The notes: a model not told the origin generated them from the letters alone. DNA of 46,643 nt from Acrasis kona (GCA_026419775.2 JAOPGA020001275.1:1-46643); one strand, 5' to 3'. Shown: positions 20,690 to 31,444, counted from the first letter of the stretch. Made by a program: numbers and translations.

Positions 20690-21489
20690 ATGCAGGGATA
20701 CGAACCAGTGCAACAAAATAATGTTCAACAATCTAACAGCAATACATACAACAATAGCTTATCTAGCACATTAGAAGAGCCAGTATACGAAACGATCGTA
20801 AGTAGAACCTTCAAATATGAAACCAACAACTATAGTGGAGGGATGTTAAAGCAATTGGATTAAAAGTTCGTATTGTGTTAGTACCTTTTGGTAATAATTT
20901 AAACGCACTTCGTGACTGTAAGCGTGGTTTCATGGATTTCTAACGATTAAACAGGGGATCTTTGGGGACCACTACTCATGTGCCTAACGTTAGCACTGTA
21001 AGCGTTATTTATAATTCGTTAACTAAACTCGTCAAGAGTGTTGGGTGCCGCAAAGAGTACTGTTGACTCTGCTGCAATGTTTGCAGGAGTTTTTGTTGTT
21101 GTTTGGATTGGATCCTCAATTGTAACGTTGAACGGTCAATTGCTAGGTGGAACATTGTAAGTGCTCATTACAGGTCACAAATAACATTCTCGTTCAGGTC
21201 ATTTTTCATGAGTTTATGTGTTTTGGGTTATTGTGTATTCCCACTGGTTGTCTGTTCCATCATTTTCTATTGGCTTAACACATGGTACCTTCGTCTCATG
21301 CTAGTAGTGCCTGCATGCGGCTGGTCCTGCTTCGGTAAGAGTCCCCATCACATCAAGTCACAGACTAACACCATCATAGCATCCACAGCCTTCTTGTCAG
21401 GATCAGTTCCACAAGATAGAAAAGCTCTCTCAATGTTCCCTATAGGGTTATTTTATGTATTCATTAGTTGGTTGGTACTAAGCATGTAA
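20690..21489 (+). CDS. YIPF6: YIPF6-like Yip1 family membrane protein
   Basis: Six exons (20690-20797, 20836-20917, 20955-20997, 21037-21156, 21198-21334, 21380-21489) with introns of 37-45 nt give 199 aa. Landmarks are TLEEPVYETI, DLWGPLLMCLTLAL, NGQLLGGTL, SFFMSLCVLGYC, ASTAFLSGSVPQDRKAL and FYVFISWLVL, in the order and spacing of YIPF6. Four or five membrane spans follow an Asn/Gln-rich cytosolic N-terminus. Yip1 proteins act with Rab GTPases in ER-Golgi traffic. Every splice joint restores a conserved family motif, so the model is strong. It ends 20 bp before the stop of the convergent CstF gene. Confidence 0.9.
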
Positions 21490-21509
21490 ACATTAAACAA
21501 CATTTTTAT

Positions 21510-23037
21510 TTAAACGTATCCATTCTCTGATTCCCAATGTTCGTCTGCCCAGAATCTTGCTCTCTGGTCATCACTACAGCTCACAAAACTCTGTTCAATA
21601 GGACTATAAGCAATCCAACGAATGGACTTGTTGTGACCAACCAACTTGTGAACCAAATCACCAGTTACCGTATCCCACACCAACACATCACTGTCCCTGC
21701 TGCTGACCACCGCCTGTTCGTTGTAACTAAAACAACAGTCATAACGATTGGTGTTTCCTGCGGGCGCTCCTCCTGGCGGCTTGTACGCACGAATTTGTCT
21801 TCCTGTCGACATGTCCCAAAGTTTAACCAATCCATCTTGACCGTTCGTTAAAAGGTAATCTCCATTCGAACTGAACACTGCAGAGTAGGCTGCTCCCTGA
21901 TGTGCTGCCGTGCTGGACACGCATCGACCAGTCACTCCATCCCATATCTTATACTGTCCATCTTTTCCTGCCGTGACCCATAACTTTCCGTCTTTGCTCC
22001 ATCGACACATGTTGACGTCTCCTCGATGTTGGTCGTTGGGATTACTGCTTGTGAATGTTTTCATGCTGTGGAGGTCCAAGAGACGAACGGCTGCTTGTTT
22101 GGTCGCAGAGACTGCTGTTCCTAGCAACATGAAGTCACCACTCGGATGGAACTGGAGTGAGCGGACTTCTGCTTCTGGTGTTTCTAGACTGTGGAAGCTA
22201 CGCTTGATGCTTGCCTTTGAGTAGTCAAAGAAGCGGCTGGACTTGTCGCGTGATGCGCTGACGACGATGGGCATGGTTGGATGGAAATCAACGTCGTTAA
22301 TGTAACTTGTATGGTCATAAAATGTACGGATGACTGGTCTGGCTTGGGTGTGGTCCTCCACTTCGACCTTTGTTTGATGGTGGTAATGCATCTTTTCAAC
22401 ATCAAGTAGCTTGAGAGAGCAGTCGGCACTTCCTGTGGCTACATACTTTCCGTCCCTTGTAAACTTTGCTGTGCGACATGATCCTTTGTGAGTTGTTATG
22501 AAGCGGGTCACAAATGATGTATTCCTGATGGATTTTGGGTTTGTGGTTGTGGACATTTTCATGGTGGCGTCGTCGGGTACCACGAGATCCCTACTCCTCT
22601 CATGCTCCCTTTGTCTTCCCAAGTGTACCAACTCACTAAGACGAGACAAGTTTGACTCCAGTTTAGAATTTATGGCTGTGGGAATGTAACAAAAAATCAA
22701 ATTAGTTTACATACGTAACATTGTTGAACTAGCGACGGCTTGTGCTGCCCCATCGAAACCATCGCTGCGAAGTTGGCTAAAACAGAAATTACAAAGTGAA
22801 AGAAGAGAATGCGTACTTGATAATGATTTGATATAAATATTTCTTAAATTCAATACTGGAGGGGTTGTCAAGAGGATTTTCTTGACTTTCTAAAAAAGAC
22901 TGTATAAAATTCTTTTGCAGCTGCTTTTGTGTACTCGCATTTGTTGAACCGTCCTTAGATTGTTGTAACTGTTGTTGATGTTGTTGAGAAAAAAACAAAG
23001 TGATCAAAGAGGGTGCGACACCTCCTTCTGGATCCAT
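21510..23037 (-). CDS. CSTF1: Cleavage stimulation factor subunit 1 (CstF-50)
   Basis: Three exons (23037-22817, 22776-22715, 22675-21510) with 40- and 39-nt introns give 482 aa. The N-terminus has a Gln-rich stretch and the homodimerisation helices (YLYQIIINQLRSDGFDGAAQAV). The linker DLVVPDD is followed by seven WD40 blades, such as CRTAKFTRDGKYVATGSAD, HTSYINDVDFHPTMPIVVSASRD, GAAYSAVFSSNGDYLLTNGQDG and SIRWIAYSPIEQSFVSCSDD. CstF-50 works in 3' end cleavage and polyadenylation of pre-mRNA in the nucleus. The start is 51 bp from the divergent uL10-like gene. Confidence 0.93.
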
Positions 23038-23088
23038 TTCAATATGTTTGTTGAACGCAGGTTGAGGGTGATTACAATTTTAGGAACA

Positions 23089-23718
23089 ATGTTTTTATCA
23101 CACAAGTTTAGCCTCCTCGGGAGGAATACAATGGGATTGCGCTCAAGCATCTTATCGAAAAATTCTTTTGTCGCGCGAAGTAACTATATGTAACAAAGGT
23201 TTCTCATCAATTAAATAGAGAAAAGTACCGATCTGTACATTGCCTACAACTATGCATTCTTATCCCCACCAACACTCGAAAGAATTAAAAAAGAATTGAA
23301 ACCTCTTGGATGCAACATTAGGATTGCGAACCCCACTTTCTTCAAAGCTGCCAAGAAGAACTCTATTTTCAACAGAACTGGTCCAGCCTTGATGGTTACT
23401 ACTTTCAACGATCACCAATTGACAGGAGAGGAAATAATTGCGAGCGTCAAGAAAATCAATACCATTGTCGAGGGACTTGGAGATATAAACAACATTTACT
23501 GTTATGGAGCCGTTCACAACGGACTCTTCTACCCAACAGTCTTTCCTGAAGCCATCACAAAACCAAAGTATTCAATTAAAGACATGATGGTCACGAACAT
23601 GCACAAGAACATGCTGATGACAACCTTGTCACTTTTGGTCAGGTCAAAAGAATGGCAAACGGTTACAATCACTTCTCAACTAACCAATAACATTTCAAAT
23701 ACATATAATACTCTGTAA
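23089..23718 (+). CDS. Probable mitochondrial ribosomal protein uL10
   Basis: Exons 23089-23179 and 23219-23718 with a 39-nt intron give 196 aa. The first 35 residues are basic, with Ser and Arg and no acidic residue, as in a mitochondrial presequence. The body (TDLYIAYNYAFLSPPTLERI, NIRIANPTFFKAAKKN, GPALMVTTFND) follows the uL10 fold: an early strand, a helix with a basic loop, then a GP..hhF motif. uL10 anchors the L7/L12 stalk of the ribosome. Similarity is structural rather than strong, and ATG 23131 is another possible start. Confidence 0.5.
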
Positions 23719-23846
23719 ACCTTTTTATTAAGAAAATAAAATTAAAGTCTCAAAAAAAGTTGTCTTCTGGTTTCTAGACTCTACACAGAGATATTTGTTG
23801 ACTCTGGAAAGCGCTTAACCGGTATTTTCTTTGTCTACACCATCTA

Positions 23847-23893
23847 ATCGCCTTCGGGTCGCCTAGGGTGATTGGTTCGAAGTGGTTTGAACC
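23847..23893. other. Two adjacent stem-loops in a convergent intergenic gap
   Basis: Between convergent genes (23719-23999) lie two stems. The first is at 23847-23872, with ATCGCC pairing to GGTGAT using one G-T pair. The second is GGTTCGAA-GTGG-TTTGAACC (23874-23893), eight pairs around a 4-nt loop. The surrounding 280 bp are otherwise featureless. This could be a small structured RNA or a 3' processing element for either gene. It does not fold as a tRNA. Confidence 0.4.
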
Positions 23894-23999
23894 GATAGTG
23901 CAGATTGACGTCAGCAAGGTACAGAACAATCACAATAGTGAAGAACAATGGATTGAAATCAAATTATGGTTCCTAGTTGACCAGTCAAAAGTTTGTTTA

Positions 24000-25886
24000 T
24001 TAAAGTTTTGAAACAATGATTCCCGTTTGGTTTCCATCAATACACCTTCGTACATACTTCAGCAATTCCTGATCAAGTTCATGATTAGAGTCACGTCCAA
24101 CCTTTACCGGATAATCAACACCAAATCGATTCGCGAAAATCATTGCCGCTCGTGTGCTCCACACATGCCAACCAAAATTTTCATACGGATAACATTTGGT
24201 CAGTATTGGCTTGATGGTATTCTCAGCCTTATCCCACACATTGTCATACCAATTTGCCAAAACTTTTACTTGATTATGAACCTGGTCATGCTTTGGTTCG
24301 TCGGACATGTACCAAGACAGCAAGGACTTTGCGACAGGATTATCGACTTCTAAATGAGAAGTTGCCAATCGCAACAAATTATCTTTAGCACCCGACACGT
24401 TAAGTCCCTGACCCGTGAGAGGTGGGTCACTAGGTAATGTTGGGGTCAAGAAACCAGAAGCAAAGGACATGTACAATTTCATCATATTATCAATTAACAT
24501 TTTGGTCATCATGTCAGATCCGGCATTATCACCGGACCCAAATTTATCTTTTATTATTTTAGTAGCAATGGACACGAAAGACAAGTGAGCGCCGTGCCTA
24601 ATTGCCAAATTCATCATAATGCCCACAAGCGCACCAAACATCAAATGTAAGTTTTGAGACATGAATGCCCTCTTGTCAAAAGTAATTATAGATTTTGGTG
24701 CTCTGCGCAGTAATGCATTACTCGTTCTTGTTTGTAATTTCCTGACCAAAAAGTTCGGTAATGTGCTCATCGAAGCTCCGAATACACTTCCGATTACAAA
24801 ACCAGCAAATTCAATATTTCTGGCATCACTTTGGAATTTGTTGACGAATGAAAATTTTTTTAACAATTTTGAAAAGGATGGAGATTGTTGAATGTTTTTA
24901 AGAACCTAAAAAATGTTGTTTGGGAATGAAAAAATCATCAATTACCTTGACTGACATGATGGGTCCTAATTTTGATCCGAATAATGTAACGAAAAAGTTG
25001 ATGGACAAGAAAGTCAACATGTCGAAAGTTCTTTCTAGTGTTTCTGATTTTGCACTTTCGAATAAACTCTTTCCTGTTCTTTTGACAAGGGATTCTTTGG
25101 GATTGGAATGCTCTTTGACGAGGACATTATCATTAATCTTGTTTTTTAAATGATTCTCGAAAAATTGTTGGTGTCTGATTAGGCGGTCCTTCTCTTCTTG
25201 AATGATGTCATGGTGGCTGCTGTCCGTAGAAAGTTGGCGGAGACACGTTACGACTATTGTCATACTAGATGCAAGAGATACAGAAAATTTAAATAGATCT
25301 TGACTTGATGGTGATTCATGGCTGAATAGTGATGCTTCTAGTCGGTCCAACATTTTCTGTTGCCCAAGAATGATGTCCTTTCTTTTTGAAGGTTTTGATT
25401 TTTTATCGTTCTTTTGGTTGTCATGATGCAGGAATTGCAGCACATTGAGGATGTTTTTTACACTGAAATAAAATTAAATTTTTAACGCTGTGTGCTTACG
25501 ATGTATCGTTGTGGTCATAACCATGCTTACTTTTGGAAGATAGCAAGAACGATGTTAGGGTTGTGAGGTACTTTTGATCGTTCATTGTTGAACACAATTA
25601 TTACAAAAAAAATTACCATATACAATGAGCACAATCGTCTGTCATACAGCCAATTTATGAAGACGCACCCTACAAATGACGATGCCAGAACTATGAGCGC
25701 ACTTGCATGATTACGTTTATATTGTGGAGCTCCAGAACTCAACAACCCGATGAATTTATCTGAAGAGTTTTTTGAATATGGTGATAATTTATTAACGTCG
25801 CCAACTTGGTTGAAGAAAACAGAGAAAAAGAGTCTTTTATATAGTTGAAGAGCATTTTCAAGCTTGGAGAACAGTCTGTTAACCAT
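24000..25886 (-). CDS. Multi-spanning membrane protein, 592 aa, unrecognised
   Basis: Exons 25886-25531, 25462-24946 and 24905-24000 with introns of 68 and 40 nt give 592 aa with frame and phase preserved. The N-terminus is MVNRLFSKLENAL. Hydrophobic segments lie near residues 56-95 (SALIVLASSFVGCVFINWLY and YMVIFFVIIVF), about 180, about 280 (TFDMLTFLSINFFVTLFG) and about 330 (FAGFVIGSVFGASM). A further one is near 370 (LMFGALVGIMMNLAI). A Lys-rich loop follows the first pair. The C-terminal 120 residues are soluble, with YENFGWHVWSTRAAM. I recognise no family. There is no signal peptide. Confidence 0.7.
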
Positions 25887-25914
25887 CAACCAGAAGGTTC
25901 TGCAGCTATTAGAA

Positions 25915-26186
25915 ATGAAGAGTGACAAGTTGCAGCAAACAAGTGGGGTCACTCAAAATATACTCTACATGAGATGGATACAATGTTGTAGATATAAAGG
26001 CAAGGTTGACTGAGGAAGAATTTCCAAAGCTTGAGATTCGTGCTCCGTTTTGGTTACCAGGAACAATGGTATGTATGGCTTTTATATTTGGAGGAGATTG
26101 AAACAACTAACGCAATATTTTAGAAAACAAGAGAGACACACAATCTTGTAACAAACAATAAAGTCTATTTTGACAATAACTCTTAA
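25915..26186 (+). CDS. Small spliced hypothetical protein
   Basis: The plus strand between 25915 and 26186 reads MKSDKLQQTNGYNVV, IKARLTEEEFPKLEIRAPF and, after the 55-nt intron 26069-26123 (ACTAAC branch motif before its AG), KTRETHNLVTNNKVYF to TAA. The first junction requires a 31-nt intron near 25945-25975, very short, so the N-terminus is less sure. The product would be about 60 aa. No family is recognised. The ATG is 28 bp from the ATG of the divergent membrane-protein gene. Confidence 0.5.
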
Positions 26187-26417
26187 GTAACTACAATTCG
26201 TCTTGTAAGCTTCGCATGATTTATGGTCTTTTTATTTTTTGCCATGTCAGATCAGTTTACAACGTGCTAATTCAATCAATTTAATCAAAATGGAAATGAA
26301 GTTCGCCTTGTTTGGTTTAGGGTTTAATCTGGCAGCCCTCAGCCAATGGTTGTATTTGTGATTATTAATAAGCTCTTTGTAGAATATTCACCAACGATCT
26401 TACACCAAAATAAAACA

Positions 26418-26708
26418 ATGATGAAGGCAACGCACTTTTTATCTGCTAGACAAGTTGGAAGGCAGCTCACCCCACAGTACCCATTCTGTACAGACGACGT
26501 ATCCCTTTCGTCCAAAACAGTAGATCGTCTTGGAAACTTTAACTACCTCGCACCTAATGTTTGCATCAACAGGCCGTCCACACCAATCCCTACAAATGAA
26601 GTTGTCAAGTTAAGCGTTCAAAAGACGAGCACCTCACTTGGGCAAGTTATCGCACCACGAGCTATTAATCTAAACCAACCAAAGAGAATTGCAAGAAGCA
26701 CTATGTAA
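26418..26708 (+). CDS. Hypothetical 96-aa protein
   Basis: The frame is open from 26346, but the natural start is ATG 26418 (MMKATHFLSARQVGRQ), whose Arg/Ser-rich beginning could be a mitochondrial presequence. The rest is polar with Thr/Pro/Asn-rich parts and a basic C-terminus (NQPKRIARSTM). There is no recognisable domain. Upstream, 26290-26345 reads as a short in-frame start (MEMKFALFGLGFNLAALSQ), which may be a first exon or an upstream ORF, but no splice joins it cleanly. Confidence 0.5.
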   Translation: MMKATHFLSARQVGRQLTPQYPFCTDDVSLSSKTVDRLGNFNYLAPNVCINRPSTPIPTNEVVKLSVQKTSTSLGQVIAPRAINLNQPKRIARSTM

Positions 26709-26798
26709 TTCATCTGTAAATAAATGTACAAATTTTGACCCAAATTAAATACACTCTATTGTGCCAGTGATTAAAAATACAATTTACTACTGATAGCA

Positions 26799-27407
26799 TC
26801 AAAACGTTTTACTCTTTCTGATTACCCCTCCCATCATCTTTCGTTCAATGTATAAATCTGAGTTCAAGAACTCGGTAAATATCTGCATCAACCGATCGGT
26901 CAAAGCTTCTTCAAGAAAATTGAGACACTCATACGTGAGTTGTACATTGTTGTCGGATATACTGTCTCGCAAATTCCTCAACTCCTCTGTGCCTATATTT
27001 AACTCAACAGTCGTAGAGGAAAATGAAAATGAAAAGTATGTATCTAGGATAATCGAGGCTATGATTTTTCTATCCCTCGACGTTTCACAATTCATATAGT
27101 GATGAACATCATACAAAAGTAGCATGTATGCCTCAACCCCTTTCATAAAGCAGTATTTTAAAAATATCTCATGGTTGTCACTATCCCTTAATATGTGCTC
27201 TCTGAAACTTGCTTCTATTTGCCCATAAAACTCATTTAGTGTTCTTCTATTATATCGTTCGCATACGGTTGTATTTCTTGGTGTTCTGGGAGTCCTAGGG
27301 GTTGGTGGCTGTGCTTGTGTTTCAATTAGGGGTGGTGTATTTTCCTTCTTTGATAACTTCCTCCTGAAAGGGAGTACTTTGTTTAACACCCCCACGAGTG
27401 TGTTCAT
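26799..27407 (-). CDS. RGS-domain protein
   Basis: An intronless 202-aa frame. The basic N-terminus (PFRRKLSKK) and a PRTPRTPR stretch precede an all-helical region from about 60 to 195. Its end, QLTYECLNFLEEALTDRL...FLNSDLYIE, matches the last helices of RGS domains (..A...V...L.....F..S..Y). RGS proteins speed GTP hydrolysis by G-alpha subunits at the membrane. The basic and TPR-rich N-terminus may help membrane binding or be phosphorylated. Confidence 0.7.
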   Translation of the reverse strand: MNTLVGVLNKVLPFRRKLSKKENTPPLIETQAQPPTPRTPRTPRNTTVCERYNRRTLNEFYGQIEASFREHILRDSDNHEIFLKYCFMKGVEAYMLLLYDVHHYMNCETSRDRKIIASIILDTYFSFSFSSTTVELNIGTEELRNLRDSISDNNVQLTYECLNFLEEALTDRLMQIFTEFLNSDLYIERKMMGGVIRKSKTF

Positions 27408-27589
27408 AGACTATTTTTAATTTTAGTAACGTCACACTTCAACATTCATTAAAACATTTTTGAAGAGCAACAAGGATAAACAAAAACCCAAGCTTTCAGA
27501 TCATGATAATAACCTCACAACTGATGCTTTTGAATAGATGTATCAGAACTTATTTGTAAAAACTACCAAGTCAACTTTAATAATTGGAC

Positions 27590-27928
27590 ATGAGCGATGC
27601 ATACGCAAATGTGATACCGCGGAAACTAAAAATCAAAGGACAGCCATTAAACGAAGTTTCTGCAAATGGTAAGAAGAAGATAAAAAAAAGAAAGATCCAA
27701 GAGTTAGAAGACGATACAGAGGTCAGAGCGAATAAAATACAACAAATCGTTGTCCCCTCAAGTAAGACCGAATACGAAAAGAAGATAGATAAAGTCATGA
27801 AGGAACGAGAGTCAGAAAAGGCAAAGAAGTTGGCCATGAAGTCATACAGAGAGAAGATTGATGATTTAAATACTAAAATTGGATCGCAAACAGAACATTA
27901 TGACATTCCTAAAGTTGGTCCTGGTTAA
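27590..27928 (+). CDS. FAM32A: FAM32A-like protein
   Basis: A 112-aa Lys-rich intronless frame. It begins with a short segment ending in KLKIKGQPL (equivalent to the family's GPLKLKG), has a basic run GKKKIKKRKI, a coiled-coil-prone middle, and the diagnostic end TEHYDIPKVGPG. FAM32A is a small nuclear protein that promotes splice-site usage in the catalytic spliceosome. ATG 27590 matches the family start. It ends 5 bp before the stop of the convergent beta-helix gene. Confidence 0.88.
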   Translation: MSDAYANVIPRKLKIKGQPLNEVSANGKKKIKKRKIQELEDDTEVRANKIQQIVVPSSKTEYEKKIDKVMKERESEKAKKLAMKSYREKIDDLNTKIGSQTEHYDIPKVGPG

Positions 27929-27933
27929 AGTTT

Positions 27934-28921
27934 TTATTTGATAAATTGTACATTATCCTTTGACTTTGTGAAATTATTAAAATCAAGATTCATGTTTCCA
28001 CCGAGATTTGCAGGGCCCAATACACATGACTGCATAGATAAATGTTTCCCAAGAACGGGAGCGCCATTATAAACGCCCACACCCCCGTGACCTCTTACTG
28101 TGCAACCAGTGAAATGAAGGCAATCTGGACCTCTGTGTGTGTCATAATTATCTCCAAGGAAAATTCCATTCGACTTGTTGTTCATGATAATTAGGTTGGA
28201 ACAAGTTAGATTGTAAACATCTCTAATAAAGACTCCCACGTCGTCATTGTTTCGAACCACACCGTTGGTGAAGATGCTGTCTCTAAGATCATTGTCTAGA
28301 GATATACCGGCACCATCATTAGTGTGAACAATAAAATTGGATACTATACAGCTGTGCGATGTGTAAAATGCTAGACCGTCAAAGTGGTGGCCGTATGATT
28401 GGATGTTGTTGAAAATCATATTGCTTGAGTACCAACTCACCACTATTCCACCTGAACGAGCATTTCTAGTGTGCAAGTTGTTAACAGTGAGTCCGTTCGT
28501 CCATCTCACGTCAAGATTGTTATTTCTAATCCAGGGGTCTTTTCTACTGTACTCGGACGTCTGCTTAAGGCGGTTGCCGTCCAAAATAAAGTTATTGATT
28601 GTTATATTCCTTGTCACAGGCTCTCCTTCCGTACACTCCTTTCTTGTTCCCACCGAAATGTTGGTCTCATTGATATTGTCAAGAAGAATCAGAGTAGACC
28701 CATTACCCCTCCAACACCAAGTCGTCCCTGAACACATGCAAACAGTCCGAAAGAGTATAATAACCAGGGCGGAAAGATATCACACCAATGTCCTTGTCAT
28801 CAATCATAGACTGTATCTGTTCAGCAGTCATGCCTGGGTTAACATTGAACGGATAGTCTATGTTGGTCATTGTTGTATGATTGTTTGTGACGTCCGTTTT
28901 ACAGTTATTTTCATCTCTCAT
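27934..28921 (-). pseudogene. Right-handed beta-helix protein with a frameshift
   Basis: The N-terminal frame (28921 to about 28710) reads GMTAEQIQSMIDDKD...VISFRPGYYTLSDCL..DDLVLEG and then stops. The neighbouring frame continues without a gap with GNGSTLILLDNINETN and runs to 27934. Deleting one base near 28706 restores a single protein of about 328 aa. The body has repeats such as NGLTVNNLHTRNARSGGIVV, DGLAFYTSHSCIVSNFIVH and NGIFLGDNYDTHRGP, typical of pectate-lyase-like parallel beta-helices acting on polysaccharides. No signal peptide is seen. A true frameshift or a sequencing error are both possible. Confidence 0.75.
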
Positions 28922-29036
28922 TCATCACTTTTGGGGATAATTATCTAAAATCGGTTGTGACAGGTCGGTTGGTTACTACAGGATATGTCGTTGAAGAAAA
29001 AAGCAAACAGCAACATTTATAAATTCATACTATATT

Positions 29037-29757
29037 TTAATGTGAAGATGAACTGCTCTTGCACTTTTGGAATGTGATTCCACATGCAACGAACAGAATT
29101 AAAAGAGCCAAAGCTGCCAAGACTCCAAACAAGATTGACAAAACAATAGCGTACTGCTTCCTCATGCTCCACTTTATTTTATTTGTTCCTCTTTCAAAAT
29201 CTACGGACCCATACTTTATCTCCTCTGTTGCTCTGTTCAATTCTTCAATGTTCTCGCCTCTATCGATCACCTTATCAATGTTTACGAGCATTCCTTCTCT
29301 AAGTGAATTCATTTTTGTTTGGAGGGAACTAATTTGATCATTGTTTGGATCGTTGCATGCTGCGAGTTGATCTTTTAAAAGCGTTTGTACGTCGTTCACA
29401 ACAATGTGCTGTCTATCTATTAATTCAAGGAATTTGGTACCAACTCTAATTGGAACGATATCATCCGCGACTACAAAGTAAAAGTGTATTCCATTACATT
29501 TATAAAGTAATTTTTTCCTTTATAAAAGTTAGTGATGACTAAAGAAAGGCATACCCTTCCATTGTTATTACACGAAAGTGAGATTCTTTTGGAAGTTTCG
29601 GCTAACAAGGATGAACAATTAATAAAGTACATCAGCATACTAGTATTTTCTGTAATATCATAGACTTCATCTTTGACATATTGGTGGGGTAATCTGCAAC
29701 AAAGTCACCATTTGTTGTGGCCACCAGTGCATAGTTCAGCTTATCCCTATCGCTCAT
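29037..29757 (-). CDS. Longin-type R-SNARE (VAMP7-like)
   Basis: Exons 29757-29709, 29670-29574 and 29517-29037 with 38- and 56-nt introns give 208 aa. A longin-like N-domain (KLNYALVATTND...GIHFYFVVADDIVPIRVG) precedes an R-SNARE helix (SSLQTKMNSLREGMLVNIDKVIDRGENIEEL), where the zero-layer Arg is the R of DRGE. A C-terminal membrane anchor (VLSILFGVLAALALLILFVA) and a Ser-rich tail close it. R-SNAREs drive membrane fusion in endolysosomal and secretory traffic. The second donor (GTGTAA) is chosen because the nearer GTATGC breaks the frame. Confidence 0.85.
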
Positions 29758-29962
29758 TTTAGAAGGTTGAGTGACAACAAAAACTCAAGACCAAATTCTG
29801 TTGTATTAGAACACGACGAAGACGTTTATTTAGAGCATTCAAAAACAAATTCTTCTGTATGTTCACAGCAAGTCAATTTATTACTGTTGTGAATTCAACT
29901 CAAAATTATTGTAATACATCCATCAACTATCCGTCATTGCAACTCCAACCTTGTCTGACAGA

Positions 29963-31444
29963 ATGTGGATGAAGGTCCAAATACTAGTTCTTTTGTGTTT
30001 CCTGGTGTGTGATGCTTACACGCTTTCGGTGACTCTGAGAAATTTTTTGAGTAATCCTTCTCGAAAATGCTACGGTGTTGTTTTTGATGCAGGAAGTTCA
30101 GGTACAAGGGTGTACGTTTACAAGTGGGAGTGTAGAAAGACATTCAGCACACCCAAAGTGGATATCGCAGAGCAAATACCAGAATTTAAAATTAATCCAG
30201 GTATTGCACTCTTCAAAGACAACCCACAGGAAGCGGGACCTTCTCTTGAGCCTCTAATTACGTATGCAAAGAAAATTATTCCCAACGATCAATTATCTTG
30301 GACACCAATTTTCCTCAGAGCCACTGCTGGAATGAGACTCATTACATTGGACCAGCAGGAAGCAATTCTAAGCAGCATCCGAAAAACATTTAAAAATTCA
30401 GGATTCAAACTTCAAAAAGACGAGTGGGTGAGAGTCATTACTGGAGAGGAGGAAGGAAAGTTTGGTTGGGTCGCAACAAATTATCTACACAACTTGATTA
30501 GAAATGACATTAAACCACAAGACACAAGAGCCATGATTGAATGTGGTGGTGCTTCCGTTCAAATTACTTTTGTTCAGCCAACTCAACCACCAATCAATAA
30601 AATTGAAGTCAGCTTCCCAGACATCAACACATATAATTTATATACATTTAGTTATCTAGGTTATGGACAGGACAGAGCATTGGAAGCCGTCATTAAGCAA
30701 AGGATTAAGCCAAACAACCCAGGAATAGTAGAATGCCCCTGTCTTCATTCAGGCTACAATAATACAAATGTTTATTCCGAGGACCCATCACTTCGTGTCA
30801 TTGGTACGGGTAACAGTACCGCTTGTATTGAAAGTATCGCATCTCACTTTAATGTTTCCAATTCCTGTACGGATTGTTCCATTAACGGTAATTATTATCC
30901 AAACATTCCAAATGGTATGACAATAGATGGTGTTAGTGCATTTTCACTTCCTGCTGTATTTTTTGAATTGAAAGATTCTTCTTACACAACTGATCAACTG
31001 TGGTCTGTCACAGAAGGTTTTTGTAAAAGAAATTGGACGGACGTTGTTAAGAACTTTGGTTCAACCCATCAAGAAAGTTATTTACGGATGGAATGCTTCA
31101 CAGCAATTTACATGAGAGAGCTCCTCGTTCGAGCGTTTAAAATTCAACCCACAGTACTGATTAATGCCAACCAGAAGATTGGCAATGTATCGGTAGCATG
31201 GACTCTTGGTAGTATTTTATATGACATGGCTCAACTTGAATGTGCACCTGGAACGGAGGATTGTATTTATAATGATAACACAACGCTCATCGTGGCGATT
31301 ACTGTTCCAACTGCATTTGTGACATTGTTATTGATAGTGGCGGCCATTGCGTTGGTGACAGCGGTTGTTAAAACTAGGCGAAAGGATGTTCTGACGACTG
31401 ACGGCTACTATACTTCTTTCGATTATCAAGAAATGTCACCATAA
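29963..31444 (+). CDS. Ecto-NTPDase (GDA1/CD39 apyrase)
   Basis: A 493-aa intronless frame from ATG 29963. The five apyrase conserved regions are visible: DAGSSGTR (42-49), RATAGMR (about 119-125), ITGEEEGKFGWVATNY (about 159-174), ECGGASVQ (about 193-200) and SVAWTLGSILYD near 410. An N-terminal hydrophobic segment (5-16) and a C-terminal span (about 450-472), followed by KTRRKD, give the two-anchor layout of cell-surface or Golgi/lysosomal NTPDases. It hydrolyses nucleoside tri- and diphosphates in a Ca/Mg-dependent reaction. Many N-glycosylation sequons are present. Its ATG is about 205 bp from the divergent SNARE gene. Confidence 0.95.
   Translation: MWMKVQILVLLCFLVCDAYTLSVTLRNFLSNPSRKCYGVVFDAGSSGTRVYVYKWECRKTFSTPKVDIAEQIPEFKINPGIALFKDNPQEAGPSLEPLITYAKKIIPNDQLSWTPIFLRATAGMRLITLDQQEAILSSIRKTFKNSGFKLQKDEWVRVITGEEEGKFGWVATNYLHNLIRNDIKPQDTRAMIECGGASVQITFVQPTQPPINKIEVSFPDINTYNLYTFSYLGYGQDRALEAVIKQRIKPNNPGIVECPCLHSGYNNTNVYSEDPSLRVIGTGNSTACIESIASHFNVSNSCTDCSINGNYYPNIPNGMTIDGVSAFSLPAVFFELKDSSYTTDQLWSVTEGFCKRNWTDVVKNFGSTHQESYLRMECFTAIYMRELLVRAFKIQPTVLINANQKIGNVSVAWTLGSILYDMAQLECAPGTEDCIYNDNTTLIVAITVPTAFVTLLLIVAAIALVTAVVKTRRKDVLTTDGYYTSFDYQEMSP

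Noticed and set aside
23719-23999. Possible tRNA because of GGTTCGAA
   Set aside because: No acceptor, D-arm or anticodon stem can be built around it; the motif belongs to a simple hairpin.
25909-26106. Minus-strand 65-aa open frame
   Set aside because: It is antisense to the small plus-strand spliced gene and has no ATG start.
28403-28948. Plus-strand 181-aa open frame
   Set aside because: It is antisense to the beta-helix gene, whose repeats and composition are clearly coding on the minus strand.
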